A stretch of DNA of 64,000 nucleotides from JAOTZA01 sp965224065 (GTDB lineage Bacteria > Acidobacteriota > Thermoanaerobaculia > Multivoradales > JAHEKO01), in contig CBDCYF010000005.1 in NCBI GenBank assembly GCA_965224065.1, forward strand, positions 1,984,001 through 2,048,000. Reading direction: 5' to 3'. Made by a program: the position numbers and the translations under genes. Positions 7,803 to 16,266 of this stretch are shown in pieces (the stretch's first letter is position 1; every line of letters begins with the position of its first letter). A model generated the notes under the pieces. The model saw nothing but the letters and a program-made list of their open reading frames with translations, ran no database searches and had not been told where the DNA came from.

Positions 7803-9059
7803 GTGGCAGCGGTCGACCAACGATCCCTCGCCGAGGCGGACCCCGAGGTTTTCGACGCCATCGCGAGGGAGACACGCCGGCAAAACGTCGGGATCGAGCT
7901 GATCGCGTCGGAGAACTTCGTCAGCGCGGCGGTCCTCGAAGCGGTGGGCTCGGTTCTCACCAACAAGTACGCCGAAGGTTATCCAGGCCGTCGCTACTAC
8001 GGCGGCTGCGAATGGGTGGACGCCGCCGAATCGCTGGCGATCCAAAGGGCCCGAGAGATCTTTGGCGCCGAGCACGTCAATGTGCAGCCTCACAGCGGCA
8101 CGCAAGCCAACGCGGCGGTCTACTTTGCGGTTCTGCGGCCGGGCGACACGCTCCTCGGCATGGATCTGTCGAGCGGCGGGCATCTGACACACGGCCACCG
8201 TCTCTCCTACTCCGGCAGGGACTTCGAGGTCGTCTCCTACGGCGTCGACCGAGACAGCGAGCAGATCGACTATGAGGCCGTGGGCCGCCTGGCTCGCGAG
8301 CACCGGCCCAAACTGATCGTCTGCGGCGCCTCGGCCTACAGTCGAGTCATCGACTTCGAGCGGTTTCGCGCGATCGCCGACGAGAGCGGGGCTCTGCTGA
8401 TGGCGGACATTGCCCACATCGCCGGGCTGGTCGCCGCCGGCGTACACCCTTCACCGGTTCCTCACTGCCACTTTGTGACGACCACCACCCACAAGACCCT
8501 GCGCGGGCCGAGAGGGGGCCTGATCCTCTGTGAGTCGGGGTTTGCCAAGAAGATCGACCGGGCGCTCTTTCCCGGGATGCAAGGCGGCCCCCTCATGCAC
8601 GTGGTCGCCGCCAAAGCGGTGGCCTTTGGCGAGGTCCTGCGACCGGAGTTTCGCGACTACCAGCAACGGATCGTAAAAAACGCCAAAAAGCTCGCGGCCG
8701 CCGTTGCCGAGGCCGGGCTGCGCATCGTCTCGGGAGGAACCGACAACCACGTCTTTCTGGTCGACGTCACCCCCATCGGCCTCACCGGCAAGATCGCCGA
8801 GAAGGCTCTCGAACTGGCCGGTCTGACGGCCAACAAGAACACCATTCCGTTTGACCAGAATCCCCCGCTGGTGGCGTCCGGCATCCGGCTGGGCACGGCG
8901 GCGGTGACCACGCGGGGGATGGGCGAGCCCGAGATGGAGCGCATCGCCGGCTGGATCGCCGAAGTGCTCCGCGAGCCGGAAGACGAGTCGGTGGCAAAAC
9001 GGGTGAGCGGCGAGATCGAGCGGCTCTGCGCCGACTTTCCGCTCTACCCCGAAGGCTGA
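7803..9059 (+). CDS. glyA: Serine hydroxymethyltransferase
   Basis: 418 residues, full length for the bacterial family. It makes glycine and 5,10-methylene-THF from serine and THF using PLP. Seen: IELIASENFVS near residue 31, NKYAEGYPGRRYYGGCE with substrate-site residues, QPHSGTQANAAVY near 95, DIAHIAGLVAAGVHPSP near 202, and TTTTHKTLRGPRGG with the PLP Lys at about 231. GTG start at 7803, 8 bases after the histone-like gene. Its 3' end overlaps that of folC by 16 bases on the other strand; the two genes face each other and both belong to folate one-carbon metabolism. Confidence 0.97.
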   Translation: MAAVDQRSLAEADPEVFDAIARETRRQNVGIELIASENFVSAAVLEAVGSVLTNKYAEGYPGRRYYGGCEWVDAAESLAIQRAREIFGAEHVNVQPHSGTQANAAVYFAVLRPGDTLLGMDLSSGGHLTHGHRLSYSGRDFEVVSYGVDRDSEQIDYEAVGRLAREHRPKLIVCGASAYSRVIDFERFRAIADESGALLMADIAHIAGLVAAGVHPSPVPHCHFVTTTTHKTLRGPRGGLILCESGFAKKIDRALFPGMQGGPLMHVVAAKAVAFGEVLRPEFRDYQQRIVKNAKKLAAAVAEAGLRIVSGGTDNHVFLVDVTPIGLTGKIAEKALELAGLTANKNTIPFDQNPPLVASGIRLGTAAVTTRGMGEPEMERIAGWIAEVLREPEDESVAKRVSGEIERLCADFPLYPEG

Positions 9060-10405
9060 TCGCCCGGCGCCGGACTCAACGGCTCGGGCACGCCGAATCG
9101 TCGGCTCAACCGTCTCCGGATCTCACCGACGAGGTAGAGCGAGCCGCAGACGACCAGCCCCGATCCTTCGGCCGCGGCTCGCTCCAGTGCCAGATCGAGC
9201 GCGCGCTCCGGGTCTTCCGCGACATCGAGCCCACACGCGACGTCGACTTCTTCCGTCAGGGCGTTTAGAGCGTTGGCCAAATCGGCGGGCGGGCGAGCCC
9301 GCGTCGAGGGTGGGCGCGTCAGCACCACTCGGAGCGCGCCCGTCATCAGGGCGGCGACCATCTCGGTGGCCCGCTTGCCGCGCAGCGCGCCAAAGAGCAG
9401 CACATATCTCGGGTAGTGCCGCTCGAGAAAGCCGGCCAGCGCCAGCGCTCCGTCGAGGTTGTGCGCGACATCCAGGAGCACCGATCCGCCATTGGCCAAC
9501 TCCACCAACTCGCATCGGCCGGGCCACCGGCAGCGGGCGGCTCCGGTCTCGATCGCAGCCCCCGACAGGCGGCCAAAGCCTCGGCCCACCAGGATCTCAG
9601 CGGCCTGTGCGGCCAATGCCGCGTTGACGCGCTGGTGCTCTCCGGCCAGGGCCAGCCGGAGCCGGCGCCGGCCGGCGCCGGCCGGTATCTCTACTACCTG
9701 CCCCCCCACGCCTTCCTCGACGACCCGGATCCCGGCCGGATCGACGATTTCGAGCGGGGCCGCGAGCTCTTCGGCCACCGAGCGGATCGCTCGCAGCGCG
9801 GGGCCCTGGCAGGCGGTGACCGCGGGCCGACCCGGGCGCAGGATGCCGGCCTTCTCGACGGCGATCTCGGCCACGGTGTCGCCCAGCAACCGCTGATGAT
9901 CGAGACCGATCGAGGTGATGATCGAGATCGCCGGCTCGCAGACATTGGTGGCGTCGAGCCGTCCTCCCAGCCCCACCTCGACCACCGCGATCTCGACCTC
10001 CCGGCGGCTGAACCACTCGAGCGCGCCGATGCACAGGGCTTCGAAGTAACTCGGCGGATGACCGAGGGCTCGGCGCCCCGCCTCGATGGTGTATTCGAGC
10101 AGCTCGGCCAGCTCCGCATCGCCGATCGGCCGTCCATCGAAACACAACCGCTCACAAGGGCTCTCTAGGTGGGGCGACACAAAGCGGCCCGTGCGATAGC
10201 CGGCGGCGCGCAGCATCGAATACAGAAGCGCCACCGTCGAGCCCTTGCCGTTGGTCCCCGCCACCAGGACCACCGGGTATTTCTCCTGCGGATCGCCCAG
10301 GACCGTCAGGAGCTCCCGAGTGGTTTCGAGCCCAAGCTTGATCCCGAACCTCTCCAACCCGGCGAGGACGGCTTCCGAGCGCGGGGCGGCCGGTGGCAGG
10401 CTCAG
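9044..10405 (-). CDS. folC: Bifunctional folylpolyglutamate synthase/dihydrofolate synthase FolC
   Basis: Mur-ligase-type ATP enzyme that adds glutamate to dihydropteroate and folates. Seen: ERFGIKLGLE at the N-terminus, P-loop VAGTNGKGSTVALL, SPHLESPCERL, EVGLGGRLDATN and SIGLDHQRLLGDT. Start choice is unusual. The first standard codon is TTG at 10357, but in-frame codons upstream encode RSEAVLAGLERFGIK, which matches the expected family N-terminus. There is no in-frame ATG or GTG after the accD stop. A CTG at 10405 overlaps the accD TGA as CTGA, copying the four-base overlaps used elsewhere here. I therefore place the start there as an inference; 10357 is the conservative alternative. accD-folC order is common in bacteria. 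Confidence 0.9.
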   Translation of the reverse strand: MSLPPAAPRSEAVLAGLERFGIKLGLETTRELLTVLGDPQEKYPVVLVAGTNGKGSTVALLYSMLRAAGYRTGRFVSPHLESPCERLCFDGRPIGDAELAELLEYTIEAGRRALGHPPSYFEALCIGALEWFSRREVEIAVVEVGLGGRLDATNVCEPAISIITSIGLDHQRLLGDTVAEIAVEKAGILRPGRPAVTACQGPALRAIRSVAEELAAPLEIVDPAGIRVVEEGVGGQVVEIPAGAGRRRLRLALAGEHQRVNAALAAQAAEILVGRGFGRLSGAAIETGAARCRWPGRCELVELANGGSVLLDVAHNLDGALALAGFLERHYPRYVLLFGALRGKRATEMVAALMTGALRVVLTRPPSTRARPPADLANALNALTEEVDVACGLDVAEDPERALDLALERAAAEGSGLVVCGSLYLVGEIRRRLSRRFGVPEPLSPAPGDQPSG

Positions 10406-11247
10406 CTCAGGTGACTCAGACAGCGGGACACGGTTTCCTTGAGCTCGCCGCGCGGTACCACCAGATCCAGAAAGCCGTGCTCGAGAAGAAACTCACTGCG
10501 CTGGAACCCTTCGGGCAGGCTCTCTCGAATGGTCTGTTGAATGACCCGGGGTCCCGCAAAACCGATAAGCGCTCCCGGCTCGGCGATGTTGAGATCGCCC
10601 AGCATCGCAAACGAGGCGGTCACCCCGCCGGTCGTCGGGTCGGTCAGGATCGACAGGTAGGGCACGCCCGCGTCCCTCAGCCGGGCGAGCGCGGCGCTGA
10701 TCTTCGCCATCTGCATCAGCGACAGCACGCCTTCCTGCATCCGGGCACCACCCGACGCACTGACGATCAAAAGCGGGGCTCGCTGTTCGAGCGCCCTTTC
10801 GGCGGCCAGCGTGATCTTCTCCCCGACCACCGAACCCATCGATCCACCCATGAACCCGTACTCGAGAACCGCCATCACCACCGGCCGCTCTTCGACGTGC
10901 CCTTCGACGACGATCACTGCGTCGCGCTCGCCGGTCTTCTTCTGGCTTTGCCGGAGGCGGTCGCGATAGAGCTTCGAGTCCTTGAACTTGAGCGGGTCTC
11001 CGGGCTCGATCTCCCCAAAGAGCTCCTTGGGCGACGGCTCATCGAGCAGCAGGGCGATTCTCTCCCGCGCTCCGATGCGGAAGTGGTACCCGCACTTGGG
11101 ACAGATCTGCTGATTGTGCTTGAGCTCCTTGGCGTAGATGATCTCGCGGCAGCCGTCACAGCGCACCCACAGCCCCTCGGGGACGCTGCTCCGGGCCCGT
11201 TCGGTGACGACCTCCCGCGGCTTTTTTCTTCTTCGAAACCAGGCCAA
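10402..11247 (-). CDS. accD: Acetyl-CoA carboxylase carboxyltransferase subunit beta
   Basis: 281 residues. AccD pairs with AccA to move carboxyl from biotin-BCCP to acetyl-CoA, the first step of fatty-acid synthesis. The N-terminal C4 zinc ribbon is intact (Cys30, Cys33, Cys49, Cys52; CDGC and CPKC). The crotonase core shows ASGGARMQEGVLSLMQMAK and TDPTTGGVTASFAMLGD. TTG start at 11247 gives MAWFRRRKK, a usual AccD beginning. accA is not adjacent. The stop overlaps the presumed folC start. Confidence 0.96.
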   Translation of the reverse strand: MAWFRRRKKPREVVTERARSSVPEGLWVRCDGCREIIYAKELKHNQQICPKCGYHFRIGARERIALLLDEPSPKELFGEIEPGDPLKFKDSKLYRDRLRQSQKKTGERDAVIVVEGHVEERPVVMAVLEYGFMGGSMGSVVGEKITLAAERALEQRAPLLIVSASGGARMQEGVLSLMQMAKISAALARLRDAGVPYLSILTDPTTGGVTASFAMLGDLNIAEPGALIGFAGPRVIQQTIRESLPEGFQRSEFLLEHGFLDLVVPRGELKETVSRCLSHLS

Positions 11248-11391
11248 CTCGACGCCTCTCGAATCGCGCCCGCGGCGGAACGGGACCGACGGCCGCAGCT
11301 TTTTCGTCCCCCGATCGGCGGACGCAGGGCGGGCGATGGTACCACGCCGCCAATGCCGCCGATCGGCACCGCCGCCCGGTTCGGGACTCGA

Positions 11392-12795
11392 TCAGCCGTC
11401 CGAGGGGGCTTCGCCGGCGGCCTCTTCGAGCCTCTCCTGTAACCGCCGCTCTTCCTCTACCAGGGCCTTGCGCAGCTCGTCCTCGCGACGTTCCAGCTCG
11501 CGCTCGACCAGCTCCTCGAGCTCATCGCCCGCAGCAACCGAGCCGGTCTGCGAAGCCGCGGCTCGGGCCTCCGGGTCGGCGGCCGGAGCCGCATCTTGCC
11601 GGCCAAACGTCGCCCGAAGCAGAAGAGACGTAATGGCAAAGACCAGCAGACCGGCCGCCACCCCGAGCCAGAACCGTTTCCAGCCGTCCCCGCCACCGTC
11701 AGCGGCGACACGCTCGGTCACCACCGGCTCCTCGTGAGCCTCCGGAGTCTCCGACGACGCGGGAACGGGCGGCTCGGACGGACGTGTCGGCTCGGTATCC
11801 GAGCCCTCGATCTCCAACTCGGCCCCTGTCGCGAGCTCCGACAGCGCCTCGATACTCAGTTCTTGCGTGGACTCCAGATCCGGGCTCGGCGGGGGGACCG
11901 CCACTTTCCATGGCGGCGGAAGGGGCGGATCGGGTGTCACCTCCGCGGCGGCGGATGCTCCCGGCACCGGGGGCGGCTCCACAAAGGCGTCGCCAAACCA
12001 GGCATCGACTTCCGGAACGGGGTCGACGGGAGTGACCGGATTGGAGGAATCGGGGGGATCGGGGGTGGCCTCGTCCATGTCCTGGACCGCCGGTTCTTCC
12101 GGTTCTTCCGGTTCTTCGGCTTCCTCTGGTTCTTGCATCCCGACCGGTGCCGGCTCCGATTCTCGCGAACCCTCGAGCTCCGATGGCGGTTCCGGCGCGG
12201 CGGCGAGCTCCGGCTCTGGTTCCGGTTCCGGCTCTGATTGCGACTCGCTCGTCATCTCGATCTCGGGCTCTGGTTCCTGGCGCGGAGACGTTTCCTCGGC
12301 CACCGGCTCGATGTCGTCCACGTCGCCATCGGGAAGATCCGGAGGTGGCGGTGGAGTTCCTGCCGAGGTGACCTCTTCCAGCACCTCGGCAAAGATGTCC
12401 TCGGCCGACAGCACCGCGCCCTCTTGGACTTTCCCTGCAGCAACCGGGCTGTGGGGTTGCGACATGACTTTTTTCGCCTCGCTCAAAAGCGCCTGGTGAT
12501 CGGACCCTTTGGCCAACACCGAATCGGCGTGCCGGGCGCCGGGCGCGCTCGCGACCTCGCCGCTCAAGACGACCGCGCCGGGTCCACCGCCGCGCGAGCC
12601 AAAGACGCGCACCAGATCCGCGGTACCGTCGATCTCATCGTCGATCAGGACCAGTTGAGGCTCCTGGTCCGCCGCCGAGCGCAGAGCAGCCTGACGGTCT
12701 TCTACCTGAGAGACCCACCAACCCTCGGCGCCCAGGCCGTCCCGCAGCCGCTTCCCCAACTCATTGTCGTCGGTAACTGCCAGAACAAGAACCAT
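11392..12795 (-). CDS. Receiver-domain protein with Pro/Glu-rich linker, TM helix and C-terminal coiled coil
   Basis: 467 residues with an odd order. Residues 1-110 are a receiver-like fold: VTDDNEL (acidic pair), LVLIDDEID (candidate phospho-Asp), VVLSGE and VLAKGSD (conserved Ser and Lys), so phosphorylation may still be possible. Residues about 120-360 are low-complexity Glu/Pro/Ser, including a short EEPEEPEEP run. One transmembrane helix (WLGVAAGLLVFAITSLLL) lies near residue 375. The last 60 residues are a charged coiled coil (ELVERELERREDELRKALV). The receiver would be cytoplasmic and the coiled coil across the membrane, or the reverse. A strong AGGAGG site precedes the ATG. No kinase is nearby. 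Function unknown. Confidence 0.75.
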   Translation of the reverse strand: MVLVLAVTDDNELGKRLRDGLGAEGWWVSQVEDRQAALRSAADQEPQLVLIDDEIDGTADLVRVFGSRGGGPGAVVLSGEVASAPGARHADSVLAKGSDHQALLSEAKKVMSQPHSPVAAGKVQEGAVLSAEDIFAEVLEEVTSAGTPPPPPDLPDGDVDDIEPVAEETSPRQEPEPEIEMTSESQSEPEPEPEPELAAAPEPPSELEGSRESEPAPVGMQEPEEAEEPEEPEEPAVQDMDEATPDPPDSSNPVTPVDPVPEVDAWFGDAFVEPPPVPGASAAAEVTPDPPLPPPWKVAVPPPSPDLESTQELSIEALSELATGAELEIEGSDTEPTRPSEPPVPASSETPEAHEEPVVTERVAADGGGDGWKRFWLGVAAGLLVFAITSLLLRATFGRQDAAPAADPEARAAASQTGSVAAGDELEELVERELERREDELRKALVEEERRLQERLEEAAGEAPSDG

Positions 12796-13073
12796 GGTTC
12801 CTCCTAGGACGTATCGGTCGCAGACGTCATCCTCGCAAGCTCGGCGGCACCGCGACTATGGCGAATTCCGCACTCGGCCAACCCCGGACCTCGCCAAAGG
12901 GGTCGCCACGCGCCTCCAATCGGCGCAAACCACCATCAAGACAGAAGACTTGAGTTTCATCGCACCGAGCGAGCACCGGGTCCACACCAAAAGAAAACGA
13001 CCTGGTGACGCTCCCGCACCCACGAGGAAAAGCTAGAATCGGACCCGGCGGACTTTCCTCCGCGACTCGACAA
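12796..13073. other. Divergent intergenic region
   Basis: This 278-base gap separates the minus-strand receiver/TM gene from yebC on the plus strand and should carry both promoters. The AGGAGG ribosome site of the minus gene is at about 12801-12806. I found no convincing -35/-10 pair, repeat or small gene in it. Confidence 0.4.
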
Positions 13074-13823
<750 letters not shown>

Positions 13824-13839
13824 CCGCCGACAGCGGACA

Positions 13840-14358
13840 GTGGCACAAACGACCGCGGCTCTCCGTATCCTGGGGCTGGATCCCGGAAGCGTTTACACCG
13901 GCTACGCCCTGGTCGAAAAAAACGGCAGCCGGCTCACCGCGATCGATTCCGGACGCATCGCCTGCCCGCGCAAAGCACCTCTAGCCGATCGACTCGGAGC
14001 CCTCTCGGTCGAGCTCACCGGGCTGATCGAGCGTTTGCGCCCGGACGCCGCGGCGCTGGAATCGGTATTTCAGGGTCTCAACCCAAAATCGCTCATCGTC
14101 CTGGCTCAGGCGCGCGGCGCTTTACTGGCGGCGCTGTCGCGTCACGGCGTCCCGATTCGGGAGTATTCGCCCACCCGGGTCAAGACCGCGGTATCGGGCT
14201 ACGGCCGGGCCGACAAGGACCAGGTCGCGGCCATGGTTCGGAGGATTCTGGGGATCACCACCCGGAAGCTGTCCAACGACGAGACCGACGCGCTCGCGAT
14301 CGCCATCTGCTGCGCCCAGATGAGCCGGAGCGAGGAGCTGCGAGCGGCGAACTCCTAG
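13840..14358 (+). CDS. ruvC: Crossover junction endodeoxyribonuclease RuvC
   Basis: 172 residues. RuvC resolves Holliday junctions as a dimer with RuvAB. Acidic catalytic residues are in place: LGLDPGS at the N-terminus, ALESVF near residue 74, and NDETDALAIAICC near 147, with the RNase-H-fold order conserved. GTG start at 13840. ruvA and ruvB do not follow; the downstream gene cluster is of different composition, so the ruv operon may have been split at this point or may never have been joined. Confidence 0.95.
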   Translation: MAQTTAALRILGLDPGSVYTGYALVEKNGSRLTAIDSGRIACPRKAPLADRLGALSVELTGLIERLRPDAAALESVFQGLNPKSLIVLAQARGALLAALSRHGVPIREYSPTRVKTAVSGYGRADKDQVAAMVRRILGITTRKLSNDETDALAIAICCAQMSRSEELRAANS

Positions 14359-14632
14359 ACCGCCGTCGAGACCCGGTAGTCTCCCAGGACACCGCCCGGG
14401 GAGCGGTAGTGGGCTAACGGCCCACGACTATTCCACCTGCAGACTTCCACCCAACTCGTCGGCCGTCAACTCGACGGAGACAAAGAAGGTCGCCGGCGCA
14501 AAGCTCGCGTTCTTACGCTGTGCGGTACCCTGCTCCGAGCAGAGGAATTCGAGATTGTCACTGTCCCTCCGGACCTCAATCTCGTCTTCATGATATGAGG
14601 GGCCGGTTCTGAGCCGATCGAAGAGCCAGAGG
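14359..14632. other. Intergenic region at left border of the sigma/TonB island
   Basis: This 274-base gap lies between ruvC and the ECF sigma gene. A small hairpin GTGGGC-TAACG-GCCCAC (14409-14425) lies after ruvC, without a T-run. A minus-strand open frame of 73 codons ends at 14428 (last residues ELTADELGGSLQVE) and covers most of the gap; it could be the C-terminal remnant of a lost gene or chance. Composition changes from GC-rich to more balanced within this stretch. Confidence 0.3.
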
Positions 14633-15172
14633 ATGGGTAGCGAGACCAATGCACCCGATGAGACCTTTGCCGAACAGGCTTTTGAGTTGCGGCATGAATT
14701 GGTTCGATTTTTTGCGTTGCGCCGTCAAGGACCCAACGCCGAAGATCTTGCGCAAGAAGTCTATGCGCGCCTTCTGCGAGTGGACGAAGTCCACACCATT
14801 CGCAATCCGCGCGCCTATGTCTTTCGTGTCGCCATGAATCTCTTGCTGGACGCACGGCGCCATCGTCGCGCCCGCATCGACACCGTCCCTTCGGGCGCCT
14901 CGGCCCCAGAGCTCATCGACGATGGCCACGATCCTTTCTGCGTCGCGGCGGAGAAGGAAAAACTCGCAATCGTAAGGCGAGCGATTGCACGGCTTCCAAG
15001 ACGGTGCCGTAGGGCCGTCATTCTGCATCGGTACGACGGCTGGACCTACGACGAAATTGCAACAGAACTCGGAGTTTCCAAGTCGATGGTCAAAAAGTAC
15101 CTGAAGAAGGCGATGTTAGCTTGCCGCCACGCGTTAGACCAAGCCGACAAAGCGCATCGAGGGAATCGATGA
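14633..15172 (+). CDS. ECF sigma factor, FecI-like
   Basis: 179 residues with sigma-70 region 2 (EDLAQEVYARLLRVDEVH, then NPRAYVFRVAMNLLLDARRH) and region 4 (ARLPRRCRRAVILHRYDGWT, YDEIATELGVSKSMVKKYL). It should direct RNA polymerase to the promoter of its own receptor cluster when released by the FecR-type protein just downstream. The stop overlaps the fecR-like ATG as ATGA, typical of FecI/FecR pairs. Codons are less GC-biased than in flanking genes, which supports transfer of the whole cluster. Confidence 0.92.
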   Translation: MGSETNAPDETFAEQAFELRHELVRFFALRRQGPNAEDLAQEVYARLLRVDEVHTIRNPRAYVFRVAMNLLLDARRHRRARIDTVPSGASAPELIDDGHDPFCVAAEKEKLAIVRRAIARLPRRCRRAVILHRYDGWTYDEIATELGVSKSMVKKYLKKAMLACRHALDQADKAHRGNR

Positions 15173-16191
15173 CTTCTCGCGAACGGGATCTTGCCAGACA
15201 GCAGGCCGCCGAGCATGTTGTTGAATCAGAAGACCGCGCTGTCAACCAAGACACGCTGGCGTGGCTCACTCAATCACCTCGGAACGTCCAGGAGTACTTG
15301 GCCATCGACTCACTGTGGCACATTTTGGGTGAATGCGCTCAACAGAACGAGATCACTTCGATACGGGAGAGAGTGAGATCGTGGCAACTAGCTGCAGCCG
15401 CCGCAGTGATTGGACTCGTGATTGCAACTTCCTGGGTCTTTTGGGGTGGCACGAGTGCAATCCACAAGACGGGAAAAGGAGAAATCACTTCTTTCCAACT
15501 CTCCGATCGTTCGGTCGTGTTTCTGAACGTCGGCTCTGAAGTCTCAGCACGCTACAGCGACGATCTGAGAGAGGTCGTCCTTCGATTCGGCGAAGCTACT
15601 TTCCAAGTAGCCCGGGACGAAGAACGGCCCTTCGTTGTTGAGTCAGGCACCGCTCGAATCACTGCAGTGGGGACTGAATTCGCGGTCCGGCGCTATCCAA
15701 ACGAACAGGAGACAACGGTCACCGTCCTGGATGGCCAGGTGATCGTGGAAAGTCTCTACGATGCGGTTGCTGCCAGCAAAGAGCGCCCGGCTTCGCGCGA
15801 GAAGACGCGCACTGAATCGGTATTCATCAAGAGTGCGCCGACCGTCGCGGGGCAACGAGTTTTGGTGGACGACGCAGGTGGGCTTCGTTCGGTAGAGATC
15901 ACAGAGGAGGATCCGGTCGCATGGCGCCGCCGCCGACTCGTTTTCAACCGGCAGCCCCTCGAGGCGGTTGCGAGCGAATTCAATCGCTTCAACACGACAC
16001 GAATTGTCATTGACGACGCCAGTTTGAGCCAGCTGGAAATTACCGCAGTCTTTGAGGCGGACAAGCCCGGGTCTTTTCTAGACTTCCTGCGCTCGATGGA
16101 CGGTGTCGCTGTCGAAACCAGTGCCGACGGTGATGCTTTTGTGCGCAGAACTTCCTCATCACAGCCTTCTGTGGTACCCGACTTCGAATAG
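15169..16191 (+). CDS. FecR-family anti-sigma/signal transducer
   Basis: 340 residues. The cytoplasmic N-terminal FecR/DUF4880 part has DTLAWLTQSPRNVQEYLAID and SLWHILGE. One membrane helix near residue 70 is AAAAVIGLVIATSWVFW. The periplasmic FecR domain has FQLSDRSVVFLNVGSEV, FGEATFQVARD and ITAVGTEFAVRR. The C-terminal DUF4974-like segment has RLVFNRQPLEAVASEFNRFN. In the known system it holds the sigma factor and senses the plug/STN domain of the receptor through its periplasmic end. The start at 15169 overlaps the sigma stop by four bases; the receptor gene follows 75 bases later. Confidence 0.9.
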   Translation: MTSRERDLARQQAAEHVVESEDRAVNQDTLAWLTQSPRNVQEYLAIDSLWHILGECAQQNEITSIRERVRSWQLAAAAAVIGLVIATSWVFWGGTSAIHKTGKGEITSFQLSDRSVVFLNVGSEVSARYSDDLREVVLRFGEATFQVARDEERPFVVESGTARITAVGTEFAVRRYPNEQETTVTVLDGQVIVESLYDAVAASKERPASREKTRTESVFIKSAPTVAGQRVLVDDAGGLRSVEITEEDPVAWRRRRLVFNRQPLEAVASEFNRFNTTRIVIDDASLSQLEITAVFEADKPGSFLDFLRSMDGVAVETSADGDAFVRRTSSSQPSVVPDFE

Positions 16192-16266
16192 CGGGAGTCT
16201 TACCCTGTAGACGCCGCGCCGCACCAGGGGGGGGCGGCAATGGTAGCCACCGTATGGAGGGTTTGG

